From Streptomyces bluensis (GTDB lineage: Bacteria > Actinomycetota > Actinomycetes > Streptomycetales > Streptomycetaceae): a DNA stretch of 64,000 nt. The DNA lies in assembly GCF_014650715.1 (NCBI RefSeq), contig NZ_BMVM01000004.1, positions 372,001 through 436,000 on the forward strand. The letters run 5' to 3'. How positions within the stretch are numbered: position 1 is the first letter of the stretch; every line of letters begins with the position of its first letter. Made by a program: the position numbers and the translations under genes. The notes below the pieces were generated by a model that saw nothing but the letters and a program-made list of their open reading frames with translations, did no database searches and was not told the DNA's origin. Shown in pieces: positions 26,413-33,918 of this stretch.

Positions 26413-27366
26413 TCAGTTGTCGTCGGCCGTCTTGTCGTCTGCCGTCTTGTTGTCTGCCGTCTTGTTGTCGGCTGTCTTGTTGTCGGCTGTCTTGTTGTCC
26501 GCCGTGGGCTGGGCGGACTTCGACGTCCTCTTCGCCGCCTTGGCCGTCTTCGCCGTCCTGGTGGGCTGTGCTGCCTTCCTGGTGGCGCTCTTGGCCGGGG
26601 TCTTCGCCGCCGGTTTGGCCACCGCCTTGGAGGGCGCCGGCTTGGAGGGCGCCGCCTTGGCGGCGGGTACGGGCTCAGCGGTGCCCGAAGGCTCATCCAC
26701 GGCCGCACCCGCGTCGGTGGGCCCCGGCGGCACCGGCGCACCCGGCGCACCCGGCGCCCCGAACGGCAGCACCCGTACATCGGTCCGCTCCACCGGCTTC
26801 CCCGGCACGGGTGTCTCGCGGCCCTCGATGTAGACGAGGGCGGCCTGGTAGACCACCGAGAGGACGTACGGCGTCTGGTGGAGCATCCCCCACAGCTTCG
26901 ACGTCTCGTCGATGTCCATCACCGTCGGTGTGAACCGCACGCGCTGCGCGGCCTCCGCGAGGTCGCTGCCCGCCAGGTACGGCTTCTCACCTGCCCGTTC
27001 GATGACGTCCTTCGGCAGGATCGGTATCTCGTGCAGGGTGCGCACCACGGAGCCGATGAGCCGCTCGCCGACCAGTTCGGACTCCTCGCCGTACGCGCTG
27101 ATCAGGTAGTGCAGGTCCAGTGCCGCGGCGGGCCGCTTGCGCAGGGTGCCGTCGGCGGCGCGGGTCGGCAGGTCGTTGCCACGCCCGGAGACGTTGGGCG
27201 TGACCTGGTAGCAGAACACCGAGATGGTGGGCTCGGACGGCGGCTCGGTCGGTGGTTTGCCCAGCTCCATCTTGACGGCCAGGTCGAGTTCCGGCCCTCC
27301 GAGGTTGGACTCGATCAGCACGGCGAGGGCCTGGGTGACATGGGCGATGGCGAGTGCGTTGCTCAT
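26413..27366 (-). CDS. cis16: DUF4255 cap/terminator protein (Cis16/Afp16-like) with repeat tail
   Basis: 317 residues. Residues 1-190 are a DUF4255 domain (ALAIAHVTQALAVLIESNL at the start, ISVFCYQVTPNVSGRGNDLP, LDLHYLISAYGEE, then LGSVVRTLHEIPIL-like). This matches the Afp16/Pvc16 cap that terminates tube and sheath growth. The last 110 residues are an Ala/Lys/Pro-rich tail followed by about six A-D-N/D-K-T pentapeptides. The tail looks disordered and lies outside the normal family length; it could be a flexible tether or DNA/RNA-like polyelectrolyte contact (speculative). Confidence 0.92.
   Translation of the reverse strand: MSNALAIAHVTQALAVLIESNLGGPELDLAVKMELGKPPTEPPSEPTISVFCYQVTPNVSGRGNDLPTRAADGTLRKRPAAALDLHYLISAYGEESELVGERLIGSVVRTLHEIPILPKDVIERAGEKPYLAGSDLAEAAQRVRFTPTVMDIDETSKLWGMLHQTPYVLSVVYQAALVYIEGRETPVPGKPVERTDVRVLPFGAPGAPGAPVPPGPTDAGAAVDEPSGTAEPVPAAKAAPSKPAPSKAVAKPAAKTPAKSATRKAAQPTRTAKTAKAAKRTSKSAQPTADNKTADNKTADNKTADNKTADDKTADDN
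26416..26505. repeat. 15-bp tandem repeat encoding A-D-N-K-T units
   Basis: About six copies of a 15-bp unit (plus-strand form CTTGTTGTCGGCTGT and close variants) at the 3' end of the DUF4255 gene. The period is a multiple of three, so copy-number change would keep the reading frame. The repeats are lower in GC than the surrounding gene. Confidence 0.8.
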
Positions 27367-27454
27367 GACGTCGGTTCCTCAGTCCCTCTGCTCCAGTTGG
27401 TCGTACTGGTCCTGCCGGTCCTGCCGGTTCTCCTGGCGCTCCGTTCCGTGCCGC

Positions 27455-28219
27455 TCATGTGCGCCCCCGTGCCAGGTACTCGGCGAGGCTCACGGTCGCC
27501 TCCGGGCGCCCCGGCGGCTCCGTACGCCGCTTGCCGCCGCCAGGTGCGGGCGCCGACGCCGTCACCTCCAGCCGCCCGATCTGCACCTGCACCACCTGCT
27601 CGGGGGCCCGTCCGGGCCGCCGGGCCGCGGCCTGTCGTACGGCGTCGCGTGCTGCCGCCGTGTCCGCGGCGCTGGGGAGCAGCGCCGGGCTCACGGCGGC
27701 AGGGGAAGCGACGCCCGTGCCCGGGGGGTTGGGCACGGACGCCGCGCTCTGGGCGGGGCCCCGGTCGGGGCGGCCCCGTCCCGCCGTGCGGCGCGCCGGG
27801 TCGGCGACCGGCCGCGGTCCCGGGGCGACCGGCGTGGCCGGACGCAGCAGCGGGCTCTCGGGCGCGGACGGCCGGGCCGGCCGGGCCTCCGCGTCGGCGG
27901 GTGTCCGCTCGGTGCGTACGACAGTCCGCTCCCGTTCCGTGCGCACCCGGGTCTCGCGCACCGCCGGGCCCGGCACCTCCGGCGGCGGCGCGACCGAGGG
28001 GGTGGCGGAGGGCCACAGCGGCTCGGGGCCGTCCACGTCGGATGTCCGGGCCCGTACGGCCTCGATCCGCTCGAACGGTCCGGGCAGCCGGGGCCGTACC
28101 CGCACCACGCCCGGCCGCTGGGTGGCGGCCGGGGCGGTGTGCCGGGCGATCAGCCGGTCGAGGAAGTCGGACTGCTCCGGCGAGCCCGCCGGCCGGCTTC
28201 CCGAAGGGGAGTCAGACAT
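27455..28219 (-). CDS. Pro/Ala/Arg-rich eCIS protein with short conserved-looking ends
   Basis: 254 residues from ATG 28219; GTG 28225 is an alternative. The start overlaps the upstream gene stop. The middle is low-complexity Pro/Ala/Arg/Thr. The ends look conserved: near the N-terminus DFLDRLIARH and VRPRLPGPFE, and at the C-terminus QVQIGRLEVTA then VSLAEYLARG. From memory, similar end motifs occur in proteins at this position in many eCIS loci; their role is unknown. A flexible linker with two docking motifs is a fair reading. Confidence 0.65.
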   Translation of the reverse strand: MSDSPSGSRPAGSPEQSDFLDRLIARHTAPAATQRPGVVRVRPRLPGPFERIEAVRARTSDVDGPEPLWPSATPSVAPPPEVPGPAVRETRVRTERERTVVRTERTPADAEARPARPSAPESPLLRPATPVAPGPRPVADPARRTAGRGRPDRGPAQSAASVPNPPGTGVASPAAVSPALLPSAADTAAARDAVRQAAARRPGRAPEQVVQVQIGRLEVTASAPAPGGGKRRTEPPGRPEATVSLAEYLARGRT

Positions 28220-28979
28220 CCGCACACAGCTCCAGGTAGTAGCGGCGCCGCAGCGGGCTGAGCGCCAGGATCTCCGGCTCGCTCCAGCCGTAGGCGGTGG
28301 CGAGCAGGTGGACGTCGAGCAGCACGTCCCGGGCCCAGGCGTCCAGTTCGGTCCAGAGGTAGGAGGCGATGTCGAGTTCGGCCCGGGTGGCGTGCCCGCA
28401 CTCGGGGCAGGCGACGTTGAGCGTCACGTCGGCACCGGGGTCGGCGGCCTCGACGGCCTCGGCGATACGGCGCTGCACGGGTGCGGGCAGTTCGTCCGCG
28501 CCCACGGCGGTTCCGTCACGCACCGCCGAGACGAGGCACCGGGCGATCAGGGCCCCGCGCGGGTCCGCGGCCCGGGCGACCGCCGTCAGGTCGGCGACGC
28601 CGGGCAGCCGGAACTCCACGTCCCAGCCGCCCTCCGCCACCCGTACGACGGTGGTCTCCTCCCGGCCGCCCTCCCCCACCCGGACGACCGACTCGTCCGG
28701 CCCGCCCAGCGTCCGCGCGAACTCCCCTGCGTCGAGGTCGAACTCCATGTCCTCGCCGCACGCCCCGCACTCCAGACGCACCTGCATCCGCTCGCCGAAC
28801 AGGGCCCGGCGCAGCGTGAACAGGTCGGCCTCGCGTGCGCCGACCGGGAGCACCGGCAGCGCCCGGGCGTCGAGGTCCGGGCGCGCGGTGCGGTGCAGCA
28901 GCAGCGCGCGTCCGGCCGGCGCCTCGGCGAGTCCCGCCTCCCAGGTGGCCAGCAGGTCGGCCGCCCCGGTGATCGCCAT
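28212..28979 (-). CDS. gp26-like baseplate protein with two CxxC pairs
   Basis: 255 residues. Two zinc-knuckle-like pairs are visible: ECGACG (about residues 70-75) and ACPECGH (about 193-199), which could together bind one metal. The C-terminus (ATAYGWSEPEILALSPLRR then YYLEL) is the characteristic ending of T4 gp26-type baseplate proteins found in tail-like loci. These act early in hub assembly. It sits 26 nt after the tube gene and overlaps the Pro-rich gene by 8 nt. The family call rests mainly on the C-terminal motif. Confidence 0.65.
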   Translation of the reverse strand: MAITGAADLLATWEAGLAEAPAGRALLLHRTARPDLDARALPVLPVGAREADLFTLRRALFGERMQVRLECGACGEDMEFDLDAGEFARTLGGPDESVVRVGEGGREETTVVRVAEGGWDVEFRLPGVADLTAVARAADPRGALIARCLVSAVRDGTAVGADELPAPVQRRIAEAVEAADPGADVTLNVACPECGHATRAELDIASYLWTELDAWARDVLLDVHLLATAYGWSEPEILALSPLRRRYYLELCADV

Positions 28980-29005
28980 CTCGTCCCCCCTTGACTACCC
29001 GCTGC

Positions 29006-29530
29006 TCAGGCCGGGTTGAGGAACGACGGCTCCTCCGGCTCGGGAATCTCGTAGTCCCGTTCCCAGCCCTCGCACTCCAGCTTCAGTGACTGGATGGCCA
29101 CCGCGTTGGCGTTGGCGTCCAGCTCGCCGAGGACCTGGTACTCGCTGGGCCAGGTCCGGTACAGCTTGTGCGAGACGGCGACCTGGCCGGCTTCGTTGAG
29201 GACCTGGATGACGATGTCCTTGCGGAAGTCGGCGAGGGACACCTCGGAGCCGAGCCCCGCCCCGACCTGCCAGACCTTGTTGGCCCAGCGGTCGAACTCG
29301 GGGTCGTGGGTGACCCCGCGTTCCAGGGTGATGCCCTCGAACTCGGAGCGGCCCGGCGACTTGCGCGGGGAGGAGGGGTCGCCGCCGTGGCGGTGCTTGA
29401 CGACCTCCGTGGTCCGCTTCAGCGGACTGATCTTGCTGATGCCGGCGACCGTGCGACCGTCCCACAGGACCAGGAACTTGAAGTTCTTGTAGGGGTCGAA
29501 GCGATGCGCGTTGACCGTGAACTCAGCCAT
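29006..29530 (-). CDS. cis1: Inner tube protein, T4 gp19-like (Cis1)
   Basis: 174 residues. FDPYKNFKFLVLWDGRTVAG at the start, then SKISPLKRTTEVVKHRHGGD, then the SEFEGITLERGVTHDPEFDR segment, are the recognised gp19/Afp1-like tube strands. It ends with IQSLKLECEGWERDYE, as in phage tail tube proteins. The protein forms stacked hexamers inside the sheath. It lies 35 nt downstream of the sheath gene. Only one gp19-like gene is seen here, whereas Afp has two. Confidence 0.94.
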   Translation of the reverse strand: MAEFTVNAHRFDPYKNFKFLVLWDGRTVAGISKISPLKRTTEVVKHRHGGDPSSPRKSPGRSEFEGITLERGVTHDPEFDRWANKVWQVGAGLGSEVSLADFRKDIVIQVLNEAGQVAVSHKLYRTWPSEYQVLGELDANANAVAIQSLKLECEGWERDYEIPEPEEPSFLNPA

Positions 29531-29565
29531 CGGATTCCTTCAGCTCTCCCAATTCTGCGACGGTG

Positions 29566-31428
29566 CTAGAGCGCGAACTGCCCCGACGTCTGCTGGATTT
29601 TGACGATCACGAACTCGGCGGGGCGGACCGGCGCGATGCCGACGAGGACGTTGACGATGCCGTTCTCGATGTCCTCGTCCGTCGTGGTCTCGCTGTCGCA
29701 CTTGACGAAGTAGGCCTCGCGCGGCGTGCTGCCCTTGAAGGCGCCCTGGCGGAAGAGGGTGTGCAGGTACGAGGAGGCGCTGAGGCGGATCTGCTGCCAC
29801 AGGCTCTCGTCGTTGGGCTCGAACACGACCCACTGCAGGCCGCGTTGCAGGCTCTCCTCCACGTGCAGCGCGAGCCGCCGTACGGGTACGTACTTCCACT
29901 CGCTGTCGAGCGCGTCGGAGCCCTCCAGCGTGCGCGAGCCCCAGACGAGGGGGCCGGTGAGCGGGAAGGTGCGCAGGCAGTTGACGCCGAGCGGGTTGAG
30001 CAGCCCGGTCTCGCGGTCGGTCAGGTCGACGGTCAGCGAGTGCACGCCCGCGAGCTGCGCCTCCGTGCCCGCCGGGGCCTTCCACACTCCGCGCTCGGAG
30101 TCGGTGCGCGCGATGACGCCCGCGACCGCGCCGGACGGCGGGAAGGAACGCAACCGCCCGGTGAGGGGGTCGGTGAGCTGGATGTGCGGGAAGTACAGGC
30201 CGGCGTGGTTGCCGCGTACGGGGTCGAAGGCGGAGAGGCCGGCGCGGGCGGTGTCCACGCTGACCCAGGTGCTGGGCGCGTCGACCAGCAGGAAGATCCG
30301 GCGCTCCTGGCACAGCCGCTGGGCCGCCGAGACGACCGTGAGCATGTCCTCGGTGTTCTCGTACGCCGCGAGCTCCGGCAGGGCCAGCAGGTTGACGTCG
30401 GCGACGCCGCGCAGGGCCTGGATACCGGTCTTGTCGGTCTCGCCGCCGATGAGGTCGCGCGGTCCGGGGGCCTCGCCGTCCTCGCCGCCCTCCAGCGGGA
30501 ACACCGGCGGGTTGACGGAGGCCTCCAGGCCCAGGTCGTTGGCGCACTCGCCGAGGAAGCGGACGACGTCCTCGGGGTCGGTGGAGCCCGCGACGACCTG
30601 GAGGCGGCGGCCGAAGGGGATGACCTCGGCGCCCGCGAAGGCGTGCTTGCCCGGCGCGTCGGGCAGCGCCCGCAGCTTGCGCTCCAGGAGCAGGGCGAGC
30701 TCGGCGACGGTGCACGGGGCCTCACCGTCGGCATCGGGGTCGTGGAGCGTGAACTCGCGCTCCACCTCACCGATCTTGACGGTGAGGTCGACGGCCAGGT
30801 TCGGCAGCTCGTGCCCGAACGGCTTGGAGACGGTGCCCGACGGGTCGGGGCGGCCCTCGCCGACGGCCTCGACGCGGATCAGCCGGGAGCCCGCGTTGAT
30901 CACGGTCGGCGCGTAACGGCCGTGCCCGGCGTCCATGGACAGCCCGGTGAAGCTCTCGCGGGCGTCGCCCTTGGCGTCGTACACCCTGAGGTTGAAGGTT
31001 TCGTCGGGGCGGGGCGTGTCGTAGTCGACGGCGACGCGCAGGCCGTTGCCCCACACCCCGGGTTCCTTGGCGTGCACTTCGAGGACACGGCACTCGCTGT
31101 GGCCCTCGGTGGACTCCAGGACGACGCACGCTGCCTTGCCGCTGCCCGCCTTGGCGACGCGGACGATCACGGCGACGGAGCCGCCGTTCGCGAAGAACTG
31201 GTGCACCGCGTAGGCGACGGCGCTCTGCGAGCTGAGGCCCCCGAAGCGGCGCTCGAACTCGGCGAATCCGGTGACGCGCACCGGCTCGTTGAGCGGGCCC
31301 CGCCGGGTGTGACCGACGAAGGCGGTCACCGAGGTGGTCACGGCGGAGATCGTGCGGGTGCTGCTGGGAAGCTCTTCGACGTAGACGCCGGGATACGTCG
31401 GCCTGGCGGAACTTGCGTTCGTCGGCAT
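29566..31428 (-). CDS. cis2: Contractile tail sheath protein (Cis2)
   Basis: 620 residues from ATG 31428, with an excellent AGGAGGGGG ribosome site; an upstream extension to 31470 is not needed. The N-terminus (RPTYPGVYVEELPSSTRTIS then VTTSVTAFVGHTRRGP) is the classic sheath handshake region. The C-terminus contains SSYLHTLFRQGAFKGSTPRE, AYFVKCDSETTT and GIAPVRPAEFVIVKI, all diagnostic of phage tail sheath C-terminal domains. It is the first gene of the minus-strand eCIS operon, so transcription of the whole cluster probably starts upstream of it. Confidence 0.96.
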   Translation of the reverse strand: MPTNASSARPTYPGVYVEELPSSTRTISAVTTSVTAFVGHTRRGPLNEPVRVTGFAEFERRFGGLSSQSAVAYAVHQFFANGGSVAVIVRVAKAGSGKAACVVLESTEGHSECRVLEVHAKEPGVWGNGLRVAVDYDTPRPDETFNLRVYDAKGDARESFTGLSMDAGHGRYAPTVINAGSRLIRVEAVGEGRPDPSGTVSKPFGHELPNLAVDLTVKIGEVEREFTLHDPDADGEAPCTVAELALLLERKLRALPDAPGKHAFAGAEVIPFGRRLQVVAGSTDPEDVVRFLGECANDLGLEASVNPPVFPLEGGEDGEAPGPRDLIGGETDKTGIQALRGVADVNLLALPELAAYENTEDMLTVVSAAQRLCQERRIFLLVDAPSTWVSVDTARAGLSAFDPVRGNHAGLYFPHIQLTDPLTGRLRSFPPSGAVAGVIARTDSERGVWKAPAGTEAQLAGVHSLTVDLTDRETGLLNPLGVNCLRTFPLTGPLVWGSRTLEGSDALDSEWKYVPVRRLALHVEESLQRGLQWVVFEPNDESLWQQIRLSASSYLHTLFRQGAFKGSTPREAYFVKCDSETTTDEDIENGIVNVLVGIAPVRPAEFVIVKIQQTSGQFAL

Positions 31429-31787
31429 TCCCCCTCCTATCCCTTCTCGGGCACCGGTGAAAGGCACCAAGAGGCGGCAGAGGGAGTCGTGGTCGTCCGG
31501 CGCGCGCGGGCTGTGCCGGCGCGGTGACGCGCCCGGCCCGCGGGCTCCGCATCAGTTCCCCCGTCATTTCCCCGGGCGGACGGCCGTCCGGGGCAAGCAA
31601 CTCGGCTTGTGACCCCTGATGCTCAAGTGCTCAATCCACCTTGGTGACTGGGCAGTTGGAGGAGCAAGGCGCGTTCACGCCAGTCCCGGAGGAGGTTCCA
31701 TGAAGGACGGCGAACACGACTCGCACACGATGTGCGCATGTCGGGACGGAAGCTTCACACATCTCCCACGGGTGGTATTGCAGCAGA
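31429..31787. promoter_or_regulatory. Divergent intergenic region, probable eCIS operon promoter
   Basis: A 359-bp region without a convincing gene, between the first eCIS gene (minus) and the ychJ-like gene (plus). It holds a perfect 14-bp palindrome CGGACGGCCGTCCG at 31577-31590 and, read on the minus strand, two copies of TTGAGCA around 31620-31635. Either could be part of an operator or promoter. I see no clear -35/-10 pair. A strong GGAGGAGG site at 31688-31695 precedes ATG 31700 on the plus strand, but the reading frame it opens does not look like a gene. Confidence 0.4.
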
Positions 31788-32219
31788 ATGGACCCCATGT
31801 CCCGACACACCCAGCGGTTCCGGCGCAGGCACCCCTCGACCCCGGCACACAATGCCCACTGTCCTTGCGGTCTTGCGGAGACGTACGAGAACTGCTGTGG
31901 CCGGTTCCATACGGGCGACACGAGCCCACCGACCGCGGAGGCGCTGATGCGGTCCCGTTACACCGCTTTCGTCAAGCGGGACGAAAGGTATCTGCTGCGC
32001 ACCTGGCATCCGCGCACGCGGCCCGCACGGGTCGACTTCGAGCCAGGGCTGACATGGACGGGTCTGGAGGTCCTGGAGACAACCGACGGCTCCGCCTTCC
32101 ACTCCACGGGAACCGTGACCTTCCGCGCCTCCTACCGGGGCGGCGCGCTGCACGAGCGCAGCCGGTTCGAGCGGGTGGAGGGGGCCTGGGTGTACGTGGA
32201 CGGGGATTTCGTCGAGTAG
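31788..32219 (+). CDS. ychJ: YchJ-family (UPF0225) protein
   Basis: 143 residues from ATG 31788 (ATG 31797 also possible). The family pattern is CPCGLAETYENCCGRFH near the N-terminus (SEC-C-like metal-binding Cys/His cluster), then PPTAEALMRSRYTAFVKRDE and LLRTWHP, the last typical of YchJ with an NTF2-like core. Function in bacteria is unknown. No good ribosome site is visible before either ATG, so the transcript may be leaderless or weakly translated. Confidence 0.85.
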   Translation: MDPMSRHTQRFRRRHPSTPAHNAHCPCGLAETYENCCGRFHTGDTSPPTAEALMRSRYTAFVKRDERYLLRTWHPRTRPARVDFEPGLTWTGLEVLETTDGSAFHSTGTVTFRASYRGGALHERSRFERVEGAWVYVDGDFVE

Positions 32220-32222
32220 TCG

Positions 32223-32270
32223 GTTCGCCGAGCAGTTGGTTCGCCGAGCAGTTGTTCGCCGAGCAGCCGC
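32223..32270. repeat. Three short direct repeats after ychJ
   Basis: Three consecutive copies of GTTCGCCGAGCAG with a variable 2-4 nt spacer, between the ychJ stop and the gntR stop. The two genes converge here. The repeat could be simple slippage; no hairpin is obvious. Confidence 0.6.
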
Positions 32271-32989
32271 TACGGCGCCGGTCTGCCGCCCGGCGCCAGG
32301 ATGTCCAGCTCCTGGAGGGCACCGATCGTGATCTCGCGGGTGAGCTGTTCGGCACGGTCCGCGTCGCCCTCGCGGACGGCCTCGGCGAGGTGGACGTGCA
32401 GGGTGACAGCCTCGGGGTCGGGGTCCTCGAACATGACCTCGTGGTGGGTACGGCCCGCGAGGACCTCCGCGACGACGTCGCCGAGGCGGGCGAACATCTC
32501 GTTGCCCGAGGCGTTGAGGATCACGCGGTGGAAGGCCATGTCGTGGACGAGGTACTCCTCCAGCCTGTGACCGCGCGAGTTGGCCACCATCCCGAGGGCG
32601 CACTCGGTGAGCTCGGCGCACTGCTCGGCGGTGGCGTTCCTCGCGGCGAGCCCGGCGGCCACCGGCTCGATCGCGGAGCGCAGCACGGTGAGGGAGCGCA
32701 GTTGGCGCGGGCGGTCGGCGCCGGCCAGGCGCCAGCGGATGACCTGGGGATCGTAGACGTTCCACTCGGCGGCCGGACGGACCGTCACGCCGACCCGGCG
32801 GCGGGACTCGACCAGGTGCATGGACTCCAGGACACGGACGGCCTCACGCATCACCGAGCGTGACACCTCGAAGCGCTGGGCCAGCTCGTCGGTGCGCAGC
32901 ACGCTGCCGGGCGGGTACTCGCCCGCGGTGATCGCCGGGCCGAGGCTCTCCAGTACTCGGCCGTGCAGCCCCCGGCCCGGTGTGGTCAT
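32270..32989 (-). CDS. gntR: GntR/FadR-type (FCD) transcriptional regulator of gluconate genes
   Basis: 239 residues. N-terminal winged helix (residues about 7-72, with ELAQRFEVSRSVMREAVRVL as the recognition part) and a C-terminal FCD ligand domain (about 95-220, with HDMAFHRVIL and the HVHLAEAVREGDADRAEQ segment carrying metal/ligand His residues). It is divergent from a gluconokinase and permease, so it is probably the gluconate repressor responding to gluconate or 6-phosphogluconate. The role comes from context and family. Confidence 0.88.
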   Translation of the reverse strand: MTTPGRGLHGRVLESLGPAITAGEYPPGSVLRTDELAQRFEVSRSVMREAVRVLESMHLVESRRRVGVTVRPAAEWNVYDPQVIRWRLAGADRPRQLRSLTVLRSAIEPVAAGLAARNATAEQCAELTECALGMVANSRGHRLEEYLVHDMAFHRVILNASGNEMFARLGDVVAEVLAGRTHHEVMFEDPDPEAVTLHVHLAEAVREGDADRAEQLTREITIGALQELDILAPGGRPAP

Positions 32990-33242
32990 GGAGATCAGGG
33001 TACGAGGAGAGTCGCGTCGAGAAAAAGTCAGACTTATATGTCACAGACTCTTGAATTTGTCGTACCTAATGGGTTTCAGTGTGGTCGACGTCAGATGGCG
33101 CCAGGTGGCGTCAGCGTCAGGTGGCGTCGGACGACGTAGCGCGACCATCGCGCGCTGCGCGCGGTCCGAACGGGGCCGGCGCCCCGGTCAGCGTCGCGGT
33201 CTGCGCGTGACGTCGAATGTCGATGAGGACAGCGAGGTAGAG
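32990..33242. promoter_or_regulatory. Divergent gntR-gntK control region
   Basis: A 253-bp gap with one unusually AT-rich patch (about 33022-33075) containing GACTTATATGTC and partly symmetric AGTC/GAC arms, placed 35-85 nt upstream of gntR. This is a reasonable site for a FCD-type operator and the gntR promoter. Another promoter is needed for gntK on the other strand; I cannot place its boxes. Confidence 0.45.
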
Positions 33243-33761
33243 ATGCGTTCCCCCCACGTCGTCGTGGTCATGGGTGTGGCCGGGACCGGCAAGACCACGA
33301 TCGGTCCCCTGCTGGCGGCCCGGCTCGGCGTTCCGTACGCCGAGGGCGACGACTTCCATCCCGAGGCCAACATCGCCAAGATGTCGGCCGGGGTCCCGCT
33401 GGACGACGCGGACCGGTGGCCGTGGCTGGACGCCATCGGTGCGTGGGCGCACGGGCGGGCCGGACTCGGCGGGGTCGTCAGCTGTTCGGCGCTGAAGCGG
33501 AGCTACCGGGACCGGTTGCGGGCGGCCGCGCCCGGTCTGGTCTTCGTGCACCTCGTCGGCGACCGCGAGCTCATCGGCGAGCGGATGACGCACCGTCAGG
33601 GGCACTTCATGCCCACGGCGTTGCTGGACTCGCAGTTCGCCACGCTCCAGCCGCTCCGGGCGGACGAGCCGGGTGTCGCGGTCGATGTCTCGGGCACGCC
33701 GGAGGAGATCACCGAGCGGGCCGTGGCCGCGCTCGGAGAGCTCGACCGGCCGTCTCGCTGA
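33243..33761 (+). CDS. gntK: Gluconokinase
   Basis: 172 residues from ATG 33243, the usual GntK length. P-loop GVAGTGKTTIG at about 10-20, then GDDFHPEANIAKMSAGVPL with DDADRWPW, SCSALKRSYRDRLR and the lid segment RMTHRQGHFMP are all characteristic of gluconokinases. The enzyme phosphorylates gluconate to 6-phosphogluconate in the cytoplasm, feeding the pentose phosphate pathway. The permease gene follows on the same strand. Confidence 0.95.
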   Translation: MRSPHVVVVMGVAGTGKTTIGPLLAARLGVPYAEGDDFHPEANIAKMSAGVPLDDADRWPWLDAIGAWAHGRAGLGGVVSCSALKRSYRDRLRAAAPGLVFVHLVGDRELIGERMTHRQGHFMPTALLDSQFATLQPLRADEPGVAVDVSGTPEEITERAVAALGELDRPSR

Positions 33762-33780
33762 GTCCTTCGGTGTGAGTACC

Positions 33781-33821
33781 TCAGCGTAGGTACATCCGAG
33801 CGTTCAGCGTACGTACATCCG
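33781..33821 (+). repeat. Two 18-bp direct repeats upstream of gntP
   Basis: TCAGCGTAGGTACATCCG at 33781-33798 and TCAGCGTACGTACATCCG at 33804-33821, with one mismatch and a 23-bp period. They lie between the gluconokinase stop and the permease start, about 100 nt before the latter. Possibly regulator-binding sites or part of the gntP leader. Confidence 0.6.
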
Positions 33822-33918
33822 CGCACCCACTTTTACGCCGGACCACTCCGGGCAAGTGCTTCTCCTCACCCCCTCACCCTCCTCTCCCCAACTCCCCGTC
33901 CAATCCAAGGGATTCACC

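Noticed and set aside
1131..31428. A complete or defective prophage.
   Set aside because: No capsid, terminase, portal, integrase or replication genes; the AAA+ ATPase, DUF4255, DUF4157 and DUF6519 proteins point to an eCIS.
848..31600. An eCIS island integrated at tRNA-Leu with flanking attachment repeats.
   Set aside because: I find no second copy of the tRNA 3' end near 31.5 kb and no integrase, so integration at this tRNA is not supported.
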